A stretch of DNA of 64,000 bases. Origin: Gracilariopsis chorda (lineage: Eukaryota > Rhodophyta > Florideophyceae > Gracilariales > Gracilariaceae). The notes under the pieces were generated by a model that was not told the origin of the DNA, ran no database searches, and worked only from the letters and a program-made list of their open reading frames with translations. A program made the position numbers and the translations under genes. Where the stretch lies: assembly GCA_003194525.1 (NCBI GenBank), contig NBIV01000009.1, positions 62,001 through 126,000 of the forward strand, read 5' to 3'. The number at the start of each line of letters is the position of its first letter. Positions within the stretch are counted from its first letter, which is position 1. Positions 22,395 to 33,503 of the stretch are shown here, piece by piece.

Positions 22395-23501
22395 CTAACC
22401 GTTTCTGTCACTGTCCTGAACGTTAATTGAAAAGTCCGTTCTCCTTCTGTGTAGAAAGTTGGTCAGGATTGCAGCACTGGTAAACATATGGGAGAAGACA
22501 CTTCTTCTATTAGGGCATGTATCCAAAAAGCGCCTAAAGAGTTGTTTGAGACCACTGATTCCCCACTTCACTGCCACGCGATATCCCGCATGTAGTTTGT
22601 TTAAGGCTCGTAGTACTGGGTCTTCGTCTACATTTGCCAGCTCCTTGGCATCAATGCGCCGTAAGATGAAGTGATCTAGGCCAAGATACACGGGATCACC
22701 AAGCAAATACTCTACATGATGTGGGGAGTCATGATCTACTGCGAAATGCTCTTGCCAATTTCGACTTAACCCCTTTTCCCTGAGTGCAGTCACATTATGA
22801 TAAGAACCAGCATATCCGGGCGCTATATAAATAAACATACCGTCATGATCTATCACTACAGCACTATTGAAACAGTACATCTTCTTCCTACCATTAAAAT
22901 AAGCCCTGCGGTGTCGATCATGCGGTCTCCGTATGCGACAAATTGTCCCGTCTACAAATCCAACACATCCAGGAAAGAGGGGTATCCTGCTTCGTTGCTG
23001 CTGTCTTTCAGCAGCGGTTGGCCATCTGATCTCTGATGCCATATATTCGTTAATTATGCCACAAACGAACATTGCATCATCCCTCAATGATGTACGACTA
23101 TAGTTCCAATACGAGGCTTCCTCTCTCATGACATTTCTTCCTCGCAGATACATAATGCAAGATAAAAGGCGTTCACTGGGCATTAGTTTTGAGGATTTAC
23201 CAGCCAGACCACGCACATTGTTGGTATGTCTTGCCCGTTGAATAATTATCGGTCAAACAACTGCAAACAAGGCTTCAAACTCTGCGGGATAGAGCCCTGC
23301 ATTAGTCTTAAACAGCGACATGTGTCCTTGAATGAGATTATTAAGTCTTGTTATCTTCGGAATGAGGGGATTAACTGGAAAATCGCCGTCATAGTTGTTG
23401 TCATCTAGCTCAGACAATACAATTGCACAATCTTGTACTGTATACACAAAACATTGGTATAGTAACCCTGTGAACAAAATAGGTGGCCCACGTATGGCCA
23501 A
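22395..23501 (-). pseudogene. PIF/Harbinger (HARBI1-like) transposase, one internal TGA
   Basis: The frame starts at about 23501 and reads through AEFEALFAVV, then a TGA at 23253-23255, then RARHTNNVRGLAGKSSKL and on to 22395. The 273 codons after the stop (ATG at 23216) contain the DDE_Tnp_4 fold: GFVDGTICRIRRP (first Asp, D89), AGSYHNVTALR (the usual HD is HN), LLGDPVYLG (second Asp, D174), and LHAGYRVAVKWGISGLKQLFRRF. In that last motif the catalytic Glu of the family (RVxVE) is Lys217 in this copy. Two acidic residues are kept and the third is lost, so this copy should not cut DNA even if read through. Confidence 0.85.
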
Positions 23502-24397
23502 TAAATGGACGACAGATGGCCAAAACTATCTTGTCAAATTATGACAGTATATGTCCCAACGATGGCCGAGAATTGTCCAAAAGAAAGACGAAGATTATGG
23601 GCGACAAATGGCCACATTCAGCATGCCGAATGAAGTCCTGTATGGAGACACGATCAGTCCGAAGTAAGTCTCCCAATACAGCCCACAACGTTGGCAAGAT
23701 GGGAACAATATCAGGACGAATTGATGTCCATACATGTCCTGAATTGTACATTTGTACTACGCATGGGACGTTTATGGGCCTCATCGTAGGGATCACTTAT
23801 ATGTCCCATTGTTGGACAAAACAAGTACAATTAAGGCACCTGAAAAGAGCCCTCATTGTGGCCCAATTAAGCTCTGAATCGTTACTTAGCAGCATTCTTC
23901 TCGTAGTCATTACAAGTACAAAACACGGTCTTCTTGGGGTCGAATTATGGCCCCAATGGTACTAGAGTTAGGACTAAATGACACCCTTTTTTGCTCGCAA
24001 TCAGTGCTCAACAAGAACAGAGAAAGGACTTCAAAAGTGTTATATTATTATCTTATCACCATCCATGGTATGGTAGGATGACTACATTTTCCTCGGAACA
24101 ATACACTTAGTAGCAACACATATGAACGCAGAGACAACACAGAACTTGTCGCCCCAAGCAGAACCAGAAATAGCACGGAGATCGGTCCAGCGCTATCGTA
24201 CGAACGCCACCGCGGCCACCCCATCATTGGGTAGTGGTAGACTTGAATCTGTAGTGGTGAGAGAAGATATGTGAGAAGGATATTAGAGAACTTCAGAGAT
24301 CTTGCCTTTTCGGTGTTAGCGGGATAATGAACACTTACTTGGTCTCGAAATCATGTGGAAGAGCGCGGGTAATGCTGGTTGAATATTGACGATTCCT
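23502..24397. other. Flank of the Harbinger element with internal direct repeats
   Basis: No gene is supported. An 18-bp motif occurs twice with two mismatches, 92 bp apart: ATGGACGACAGATGGCCA at 23505-23522 and ATGGGCGACAAATGGCCA at 23597-23614. Variants of ATGGCC and TATATGTCCCA recur to about 23960. This suggests a subterminal repeat region of a DNA transposon; its ends were not located. Confidence 0.4.
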
Positions 24398-26106
24398 TCA
24401 CTTATGGTGGGCCGCAGGGCTTGGACGGGGACGCGCCGTGGATTTGTTCAAAAGATTCTTTCCAGAAAGTTTCTGAGAATTCCTTCTCGACATATTGCTC
24501 TGAACGTTCTGTGTTTTCTGCTGCAATTGCGAGGTTGAAACCAGTCCAGTGCGAGTACTTCCTTCTTTGGTTTTCAAGAACGTGCCACGGGAAGGATTAT
24601 TAGTGGCAAGAGACACCTGTTTCCTACGCTTAACTCGCTCTCGCTGCCCAACTTGTGGACAGTGTCGACGCTTTCCGGTCTTCTTCGGCTGTTTGTTAGA
24701 AACAGTAGCTCGTGGACGCGGAGGCACACGTACTTCATCTTCGTCATCATTCTCCGACTGTTCCTCCAATGAATAAACTTCCTTGCCGATGAGGCTGCTT
24801 CTCTTCGGCTGTTGCTGAACAGCTACAGCTTGCATGTCGCGCGGATTTTGAAGTATCACTTCGTCGTCATGCTCCGATTCCGCTTCATCCTCCGAATCAC
24901 CTACATCAGTGATGCCCTTCTTCTTTGGCTGCTTCTGAGCACCAGTTTTTCGCTGTCGCGGACGTGAAAATATCTCGTCATTGTCATCATTCCCATATTC
25001 TTCCTCCGATGCCTCTGATTGATCCACCTGTTTGCTGCTGAGAATGTCATTGTTCTTCTTTGTCCACCTCCTCTCGCGTTCATTGCCGTGATTTGTTAGG
25101 GAACGCAACGAAACACCATTCTGAGGAGGTGCAGGACTATCATCATCGTGTTCTTCTGAACCGTTGTTGCTGGAATCGCTGTGACCTGCGTCCTCGATTT
25201 CGAAAACATTTTTGACATGAATATACTCGAATAGGTTTCGATCCTCTGATATGTGCCCGGTATGCACTGCACCTGAAGGATGTCCCTCATCCGCAATGTC
25301 AACTCTCGCTTGAACTTCCTGATCCTCATTTGCTGCCAACAATGTCCATCTCTGAGGTGTCGCTCTGTTTCCTCCAGGGCGGTCGACATCATATCTCGCT
25401 TCAACGAAAGACTGCGGCCGTTCCGTCTGCTTTGTACTCGTTTGAGGCTCGAAACAATCCTCTGCAATATGAATGCGAACCTGTTCATCACGTTGTGCAG
25501 TCTTTGCTCGTCTTTTGGAGGCCTCGGGAGCAGCCTTCTTATCCCTCTGAATTGCTTCCTTGTTGAATTCGTTCATGACCCAACCACTTTGTGAAGCTGC
25601 TAAGACAGGGTACAGTTCAACCAGCTTCCGTTTCAGTTGTATGAACTGCGAAGGAAACTCTCTCCTCACTGAACTATAGGTGCGAGTACCGCGTTCCACA
25701 CCTAATCGATGATACAGGAAGGAGCGAATATCGTCCTTAACAGAGTTTGCCATTGCAGTGTAGATTGGAAAGTCATCCCGCATCGCGTTTGAGTCGCGTC
25801 GCATCCGTTCTTGATACAAATGGTTGAAGAGTGCTCGTGCGGAAACTGTGGTGCCAGTGGGAACGCCTGGTCGGTCTGACGCTTTTAGTCGCCTCTTCAT
25901 TGGTGCAGTTGGAATCATTACAGAGTTTGGCGGAAGCTGCCTTTCTCCAATAGCGTCAATGTCTGAATGAACAATATCGCCGTTTGAACGAACGACACAT
26001 TCACCTGCGGTTGGTGGCTGATTGGACGCATGGAAGAAAGCGCAAGTGCAGCCGATGGCACAGTGTGCATGGCACCGTCCGCAGTCACACGTTGCAGAGT
26101 TCTGGT
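24398..26106 (-). CDS. Acidic/basic repeat protein diverging from the Tnp2-like transposase; probable accessory protein
   Basis: From ATG at 25918 the frame gives 506 residues. The first 120 or so look globular (ARALFNHLYQERMRRD; DIRSFLYHRLGVERGTRTYSS; LVELYPVLAAS); the rest is low-complexity. Residues about 300-430 contain three consecutive repeats of exactly 40 residues, each with an acidic block (DDNDEI, HDDEV, DDEDEV) and a QPKK/QPKR element at 24931, 24811 and 24691. The C-terminus is Lys/Arg/Ser-rich. The frame stays open upstream of the ATG to a TAG at about 26107 and encodes the cysteine cluster CDCGRCHAHCAIGCTC. A TTTAG after a pyrimidine-rich run and a GTAAGT at 26207-26212 (minus strand) suggest an intron and an upstream exon, possibly starting at ATG 26570. 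The true start is therefore unsure. No family is recognised; a DNA-binding transposon accessory role is inferred from position and charge. Confidence 0.6.
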
Positions 26107-26570
26107 ACTCATGCTAAATGCACACAGGAACCAAGAAAGGATTTGTAGTTAGTAGGAAACCGCGTCATGCAGGAATGCATTTGGTGCAAGAGAATATGGA
26201 GAGCACACTTACTCTTTGTAAAAACGATGACCTTCTCAGAAAGGCCGTTATACCTGTGACGAACGGTGCGAAGAAGTACGTCAGCTGTATGCTAATGCTT
26301 TGCCACAGATGAAGGAAAGGGAATAGGAACGGAATGAAGTATTTCAGATGCAGAGACCGGGGATGTGAGACTCGTTCCAAGAAGTTCCAGAGGGCGAAGG
26401 ATGCCCAAATACCGCAAGCCTGTGAACAGAAAAGAGATAAGTGAAGTGAAAAGTACGTGTTGCCCGAAACTTTTGCCGTTTTCAAATCTTAAAATAAATT
26501 GTTCCCAAATTGTTGTATCTCCGCGGTGGCAGTTTGCATCTTCTACATTCGCAGACTGAGTACTAGTCAT

Positions 26571-26622
26571 TTGCCTTCTTCATTCCGCATCATATAAACA
26601 TATCGTTCTGCAGCACTGTGAT
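26571..26622. promoter_or_regulatory. Putative shared promoter of a divergent gene pair
   Basis: Only 52 bp separate the ATG of the Tnp2-like gene (26623, +) from the most upstream ATG on the minus strand (26570) that could start the repeat-protein gene. If that minus-strand exon is real, the two genes share a very short bidirectional promoter. Confidence 0.25.
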
Positions 26623-29600
26623 ATGGGGAGAGGAAGAAAGAGATACCGATGGAAAATATCACTGCAAGGTAGGCAATCGCTTTTCGAACATTATCATGCT
26701 GAGGAGGAAGATAGATTTTCCTCAGAGAAGAGATATGTGGAGGGAGCTCAAAAGCGAGCACGCAAGTGTCCAGTCGAGAGAGATAATTCTCTTTGTAGAG
26801 AAGAAGAAAGGGCATATCGAGATGTAGTGCCCCAGAAAAATGATTCTCAACAACCTTGTTATGAAATGAAAACTTCATCACAACAGTCTGAAGTCCTGCA
26901 AGAACCTGATGAAAACGAGAGTGTAAAGATTCCTCTCGAGTACGGAGACCGTCATAATGGGGATTACTCTCCCACGAAGGCTAGTGCATCTGTTGAGAAC
27001 GGTATAAATGTTCCTGATCTCCAAAAGTGTGCTAGTGTAACACTGGAACAGCACCTTGGCCAATCGTTCGAAGTACCACCACTTTCACCAGTCTTTGGGA
27101 TACATTCCTCATCTCCAGCGTTTTCGGATCACGCTGAACACTCCATAGAGCTTTCAACACACTCAACGGAAGATATCAAATACCCAATTCAAGAAGAATA
27201 TGAACGTTTGGCTGGTTTCATATACAATGCAGAAGTGTCCAATGTGTCCCAGAGAGCCATTGAAAGACTGATGAAAGTGGCACCGATATCCTCGCCCTTT
27301 TCTTACAGAAGCCTTATATCGTATGCGTTTCGTAAGGCTCATGTCGAGAAATCGTTCGTAAGAATGTGTCGTAGAGGACATGTTGCTTGTTCGGGACCAC
27401 TGAAATCCGTACCCAAACGCCCCTGCTGCGATTGCTCTCTCGCGAAAAGTCCTCAAAAATATTGGTTCATGAAACCATCATCAGCCCTGAAAGCGCTTTG
27501 CCGTGCTCCTGATTCCTTTCGTGCAATAATGGAAGAGTTTCTCAGAGCAAAGAACTCAATTTCCCACAGTCGATCTGAAGCTGAGGAGCATGATTATTAT
27601 CATGGCTCAATGTTTCAAAGACAGCACAGTGCACTTCTGGAAAAGTTTACCCCACACGCCAACGACCTCGTCATTTACCTCACGCTGTCCTCAGATAGAT
27701 TTGAATGCTCTCAGAACCGCAAGGGAGAACCCATCTCGTGCTGGCCAGTCATCTTCACCATCCTAAACTTTGCCCCTCACGAAAGAAGCCGAGCGTCAAA
27801 CTGCTTAATATACAGCGTTGTTCCTTCAACGCATGACCCGCAATACTTTGATACCTTCATGACAGACATAGTTTCGGACCTGAAGGAGTTAGAGAAAGGA
27901 ATAATGACACTCTGCCATGATGGGAACATAAGAAATGTGCACGCTTTTGTTCTGTACTTCACAGCAGATTGGCCAGCTGCATCGAAAGTTCTGGGTTACG
28001 TTGGACACACAGCGAAACTGTTTTGTCGATTTTGTATGAAGAAAAGAGTGTACATGAAGGAAACACGGTGCCTTTGTGCTGTACCGGAAAACAAATGGCT
28101 TCTGAAGCAAGCTATAGCGAGAAGAAGTTCATACCGAAGCGGTGACATCATAAGAAACGAATGTGGACGGAAGAGACTGGCGTCAGGTGTTAGATCAATA
28201 TGGAGAGATCTGAGTTCCAGCAACATCGAAGAGAGCGCAAAACGACGACTGGTTAACGAGTCAGGGATCAAAAGACCCTCTTGCTTATCAAAACTGCTGA
28301 TGGATTCTGTCTTCTCCTCTCCGTACGATGTCATGCATTTAGTCCTCTTGGGATAGACTAATCAAGTTCTCAGACTTCTTACATGCAGTCACCCAAGACA
28401 CACCAAGCTCGAACAAACTCCAAGGTACTGCATACCGGTCAGAATTATGGAAAGGATAAACAAATCTTTGGATCTCTTTGTCCATGGGATACCAAGCTCT
28501 TGGGGAAGAGCTCCGCTTTCTCTTCAAAATCTGTCTCGATACAAAGCCGAAGATCTGAAGCGCCATGCAGAACTGTATCTTCTTCCGTTTTTTCATCGTT
28601 TCAAAGTGGACAAACAGATTATCAACCTTTGGAATCAGACAAAACATTTGGTGAACCTAAGCTTCACGTACAATTGTGATGACACGTTCGTTAAGGATCT
28701 CCAACGCGTGGTGGAAGAATGCTATGCAAGATTCGTGATGCTCTTTTGCCCAAACAAGCATGATTCATATTGTCTTACTCCTACCACGCATTCCATACTG
28801 CACTTGCCCGAGCTTCTCAACGAATGCGGTCCCCTCCCAATCACTTCCCAGTTTCTTGTAGAAAGACTTTTAGGGGAAATAGGCAGACGAGTTCAGCAGA
28901 CGTCCAATATTCCGTCACACATCTTTCACAAAAGCTTCAAATTGTTTGCTCTGAAAGTGGCCAACGGAGGAACACCATTCACAGACATTTTTGAGGAATC
29001 AAGTTCATATCCAATGGCTGCTCTAAGTCGTAGCAGTGGTTCTGAGAGCGCATCAGAATATCACACCGGTGCAAAAGGTCATGGAGCTGGGACAAAGTAC
29101 CAGAAGCTGACCAAGGAGCAAAAGCGAGCAGTACGGTACTTTCTGGCAGAAAACTTTCCAGATGAGAAAGATGTTGCCAACATAGTATCCTTGAAGCAGT
29201 TCAGACGGGCAACATTGAGTAGAGGTGCCGACAAATTGGTAATTGAAAGCATCGATTGTCACCATGTGCAATCTCAACTCTCTTCCACACAAGCACAAGC
29301 ACGGCAAAGGTACTGCATCGCTGCTCATTTTTCTCCAGAAATATCTTGGCAGTCGGAGGATACATCTGATCCACGAGCATTGAACAAGGTGTGGCATGTT
29401 TATTATGGTTCCATTAAAAAAATTGTCGAGGTTGTGTTCCAACTTTCACGGCTGAGAGTAGCTGCTGTGTTCAGAGATGTTAAATGGCAGCATAGCATGG
29501 TAGAGGATCACATGCTCGACCTTGTGTACACAGATAAAAAGGGCCACGAAATGAAGACGACTGAGCATGCGAGCTGTATTCAGAGAGTTATTGGCTTCCT

Positions 29601-29694
29601 TGACATTGAAGGGCGGAAGTACTATCTTGATCCCTATCGCAATGAAACCAAGATTGGAAGAAAGTCCATTCTGCAAGGATGTACGAAACCATGA
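26623..29694 (+). pseudogene. CACTA/EnSpm Tnp2-like transposase interrupted by one TAG
   Basis: One frame runs for 1,023 codons with a single TAG at 28354-28356. Before the stop (577 codons): a charged N-terminal third, a Cys cluster (CCDCSLAK, near residue 270), then the Transposase_21/Tnp2 core. In it are LTLSSDRFE (D358), WPVIFTILNFAPHERSR, DTFMTDIVSDLKELEKGI, FTADWPAASKVLGYVGHTAKLFCRFC (D449), and SPYDVMHLVLLG (D569) right at the stop. After it the frame resumes at once with TNQVLRLL and a DUF4218-like segment (THSILHLPELLNECGPLP...FLVERLLGEIGRR), then VWHVYYGSIKKIVEVVF near the end. Sequence on both sides is collinear with the family, so a nonsense mutation is more likely than an intron; regulated readthrough cannot be excluded. 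Confidence 0.82.
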
Positions 29695-31712
29695 TAAATA
29701 ATGGAATCACTGCAACGATTTTAACCAACACAATCTCATAATGCTGTAACAAGGGTGATTAGATATGACGCACATGTGAGATATGTACAGGAAAGTAAAA
29801 CAAGCGATAATGGAAATGAGCGATAACAGAACTTGCGCAATGAACAAGTGAGTCACATGTCTGAGTGGTTCTGCGTTGTACCTATGATCCTCTTCTTTGC
29901 TTCCCATACAAAGATCAAGATCTCCATTTTCGCCTTTTGAAAAATGAAACGATTCTGCACAGCAATGAAGACAACGATATCATCAGAAATATGACGCCAG
30001 TTGTAGTATTGAGGTCGATGTATGATACGAGGAGTTGATATAGAAGCGCAGTTCCAGCTGCTCGCAGGCCAAGAAATGCAACGTCGTAGACACTACAAAG
30101 GGAACTGTAGCAGTAGATGCGTACTGGTGAATACGGTGCAGAACCCTGTGTCTGTGTACAGGACTGAAAAACTTGGTCGCATAATGCTTGAGCGCATCCA
30201 CGGATGGAGATTAACCTTTGTCGTACACGTTAGCATTGCATGGAGTACCTTATGGGGATCTGGAGATTTTCTTGTAAGACGTTGTGTAGGTGGAAAAACC
30301 CTTCATTATAACAAAAGCTTCTGATCTCAGCGAAGTGTTCCCAGCTACGCATTGAATTCTCGCTGTCCTGAAAGAAAAATTTCAAAGGGAACCATACTTG
30401 CAGCACATTTATGCTCTTTGATGTCAGCGGTGCTTTTCCTCGGAGGTCGTTGAGGTTTGTCGGATTTCACTGCCTATAATGCCCAGCATAAGTACTTCAC
30501 TCCATCAAAATTGGGTCCAATGAGGCCTACCAACATCTTGTTACCGAAGCACTTCATGAAAACATGAATAAGGTATCATTCCCGTGCTCAGTTCAATCCA
30601 CGCACGATGGTTGTAGAAGCTCACATCTAGATAGCTCATGATGGGTAACAAGTTAGGGTGGTTTCTGTGCAAGCTCTGACTTCAAATTATTAAACTTTGT
30701 TTCGCGGGTTTGCAGCACTGTGCGTTTGAGAGTTTCAGCGGTTGCATAGCTCCCACAGATGCCACCGGCCCCATCGCAGCCATTAGTTGACAACGCATAT
30801 GACCTATGATCTGTGCTAGCCAAACGGTACATTGATCTGTACGATCGAAGATGTATAGCATTCCGTGCAACAGCGAGAGCGAAAGTGAGACATACATGCC
30901 AATCATCGCAGAGCTGACCAGAACTGTATCACATTCAGAAGCGTTGGTTTGGCGCATAGTAACACTGCGGGCACGTTCCTAGTAGTTTCGTACGACTACC
31001 GATTCGGAAGAGACTGTCATTCGTTAATCAAATCGTAATTCATGACAAAGATGCGATGTGATGATTGCTGCAGAGCGTGTGCATCTGTGTCCAACGATAC
31101 CAGATACGATCCTGTTCCAGAACTGAGTGATTTGGCTGTAGAGTTTTTATCCGTACCGCGGACATCAAGCAAGGACATCAAGCAAGAATTTCTTTGAATA
31201 CTGCAACCGCGCAATGACCAAACTGTATTACGGTAAATATGAACGAAACACCTGGACTGTTTGTTTCCATCCATCTTTGGTCTTGCTCGGAGTCCCCCTG
31301 TGTGTTGCAGTGGGTTCTTGGTGTCGCTTCGTAGTGTGAAACGAGTGCAGAGTGGGTCCCTGCCATAGACTATTTCCTATTTCAATGCACTGTGCGATCT
31401 TGGAATTGAGAACAGAAGCGGCTCGGGTAGTAACAGTAGAAGAAGCGATTCATTATGAATGAAGTGGTGGCGGTTATGCTTGCTTCAGTTGGACGTACCC
31501 TTGATACATGTGTTATCATGGGTACTTGTGAAGTTGAAGCGTTGCACTCCAACGTTGTGCTGAAGCCCTGCCTGCCACACGAACATGAATAAAGGGCGAA
31601 AACTTGTACACGTTTTGGTTCCTGTCACAGATTTTGTGGCAGGAACCATATCGGTCTCGCACACGTCTAGCTTCGTCATCTCAAATCGTTAACGTTTCCG
31701 ACAAACGCGTCT
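29695..31712. other. 2-kb stretch without a supported gene
   Basis: Small open frames occur on both strands (none above about 100 codons) without motifs. If the Tnp2-like gene and the 31.7-kb ORF belong to one transposon, this is its internal spacer. Confidence 0.4.
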
Positions 31713-32534
31713 GTGGAACCAGCGATTTTTGGCCTCGAAAAACTGAAGCGCTTTGGTGAGTGTAGTACACTAGCAAAAAATTTCGAAATGGCCTCCAATG
31801 AAGAGAAGCGTTCTTATGTCGAGATCATGGTGCCCCAAAGCGTCCAATTTCCGCTGAACAAAGTGTGGCTTCCAGGAAATGCTGAAGTTCTTGTTGTGAA
31901 TGCGGTCTTACCGAACAATCGAAATAATGATGCTGACCCCGAAGTAGTCCATACTGTTTCTGAGAAGCAGGGAAATGTTGCAAAACCAACGGCGAGTCGT
32001 CTCAGTGCCTCAATTCGGAAGACGTTATGGAGAGAGAGAGGTAATAACCGTGCCAATGAAAATGAAAGGAACAGAAGTAGATACAGAAAGGCGGTTTTGA
32101 ATGAGTCTCAGATAGAGAGAAAAAGTCGCTTGGCTAAACGCAGAGCTCGATATGCTCATAAGCATAGCAATTTAGATATTGATGAGCAATCAGAAGACAA
32201 TACATGGTCCAAACGTTCACAGAGTTCTGCACCAAACACGGAGAGTTCAAAAAGTAGTAGCCAATACTCGTCTGATTCTGAACTATCGCTTATTTCAAAC
32301 GGTGTGAGCGAATTAGAAGGATCTGTTACAAGTCAATCCAGTCGAGCTGAACAATGTCTAGAAGCCACTGATCGTGATCCGGATGATGACATCAAGCAGT
32401 ATGTGTACGAAAGTAGAGTTGAAACGAAAGTTCTAAAGAACTACATCCACTATTTGAAACCGGTGCATAAGTTACCTCAAAAATTCCATGGTCTTACGAA
32501 TTGGAAAAGAAACTACACAGGCACAAATATCTAA
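31713..32534 (+). CDS. Basic/serine-rich ORF, possible second transposon protein
   Basis: 273 residues. The N-terminal 90 look folded (EKRSYVEIMVPQSVQFPLNKVWLPG). The middle is strongly basic (TLWRERGNNRANENERNRSRYRK; ERKSRLAKRRARYAHK), followed by a Ser-rich acidic tract, and an aromatic end (NYIHYLKPVHKLPQKFHGL). This reads like a nuclear DNA- or RNA-binding protein, but no family is recognised. It lies 2 kb downstream of and in the same direction as the Tnp2-like transposase; CACTA elements often carry a TnpA-type DNA-binding partner, which is a possible role. Confidence 0.5.
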   Translation: MEPAIFGLEKLKRFGECSTLAKNFEMASNEEKRSYVEIMVPQSVQFPLNKVWLPGNAEVLVVNAVLPNNRNNDADPEVVHTVSEKQGNVAKPTASRLSASIRKTLWRERGNNRANENERNRSRYRKAVLNESQIERKSRLAKRRARYAHKHSNLDIDEQSEDNTWSKRSQSSAPNTESSKSSSQYSSDSELSLISNGVSELEGSVTSQSSRAEQCLEATDRDPDDDIKQYVYESRVETKVLKNYIHYLKPVHKLPQKFHGLTNWKRNYTGTNI

Positions 32535-32552
32535 TGAAGAAGACTCCGGCGG

Positions 32553-32849
32553 TCAGATAGCTTCGGCAAACCAGTCATAAATCTTTAGCAGTTCATCACG
32601 TTCACTCTCACTTCCGTTAATATCGAAAGCGCTTGCCCGTTCAATCTTTCCACCGTTCTTCGCTCTACGTACCGCCCAGGCTCTGAGAAACCTTCGATGT
32701 GCTGCATTCCTCCGTTGTAAGCACTGCATCATGTTGTCCCGTATTACCTTCCACTGGCATAGTGCGGGCCAACGCTGACGCCGACGGCAACCAGCGCATC
32801 TGTTTCGCCTTTGCCCTTCTGAAATGGTGCCATTGTGCTTCCATTGCAC
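32553..32849 (-). CDS. Short basic ORF, unknown
   Basis: 98 codons, Arg-rich (RRNAAHRRFLRAWAVRRAK) with an acidic amphipathic end (SESERDELLKIYDWFAEAI). It is tail to tail with the ORF ending at 32534. No family is recognised; it may be the last exon of a minus-strand gene whose upstream part is at 32.9-33.5 kb. Confidence 0.25.
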   Translation of the reverse strand: MQWKHNGTISEGQRRNRCAGCRRRQRWPALCQWKVIRDNMMQCLQRRNAAHRRFLRAWAVRRAKNGGKIERASAFDINGSESERDELLKIYDWFAEAI

Positions 32850-33170
32850 TACGCACTACACTCATAACATAGCATAAATACATACCTCTTTCTCCAACTT
32901 GTTTGTTCTCTATGTGTGCTTGGCCCGTACATCCTTACCAGAGTTGGTAAGGCTCCACAACAACGCGTAATTTCTCGCCTTGACGACCGAGGTATTAGTC
33001 ATACAATTCAACTCCTTGACCGTACTGCGGCCAATCGCCATACCAAGTCGATCGGAGTGCATGGCATCCATGATGCTGACCAGTCTCATTCGCATCAGGT
33101 CGACAGCATGCAGATTAACAATCCTATACAGCTCTCCTTACAACGCCAGAAAGCAACGAACGGCCCACGA

Positions 33171-33503
33171 CTAGCCAGCAGGCTTGAAGATCAACGTAAA
33201 CGACCCCCTATTCTTTGCCAGCCACGCAGCGGCAACCAGCCAGTCGACGTCAGCAGTAGAATGCGACACGACAATATCAAGGTCTCTCGGTACCAGTGCG
33301 CCACTTTCCGTGATTTGCTCTATGTGTTGAGCGCGGCGCGAGAGCGGCAGAATATACGAATGTGATGCGTGGTCCGTGGCGTATGATCGCAAGTAGATGA
33401 AGCGCAGTTGTTGAGACGAGTATTGCACGAGTGGTTTTGTGCGACGGGCGTTTAGAGCCGGGGCGGCGGTGAATGCGTAGCGGAGGCGCGTTTTGTCGCG
33501 CAC
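33171..33503 (-). CDS. ORF fragment with a DUF3431-like segment
   Basis: 110 codons. The end, RDLDIVVSHSTADVDWLVAA followed by WLAKNRGSFTLIFKP, resembles the start of DUF3431 (glycosyltransferase-like) proteins, in which a 'DIVVA(R/H)Y-E--WL' block opens the domain. The frame then stops. A downstream frame with RQGEKLRVVVEPYQLW (near 32970) could continue that family but is itself interrupted. Either an intron-containing gene or a decayed one. Confidence 0.3.
   Translation of the reverse strand: MRDKTRLRYAFTAAPALNARRTKPLVQYSSQQLRFIYLRSYATDHASHSYILPLSRRAQHIEQITESGALVPRDLDIVVSHSTADVDWLVAAAWLAKNRGSFTLIFKPAG

Noticed and set aside
28330-28375. Short intron removing the TAG in the Tnp2-like gene
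   Set aside because: The only GT-AG pair spanning it gives about 35 nt and would delete residues collinear with the family (DVMHLVLLG, TNQVLRLL).
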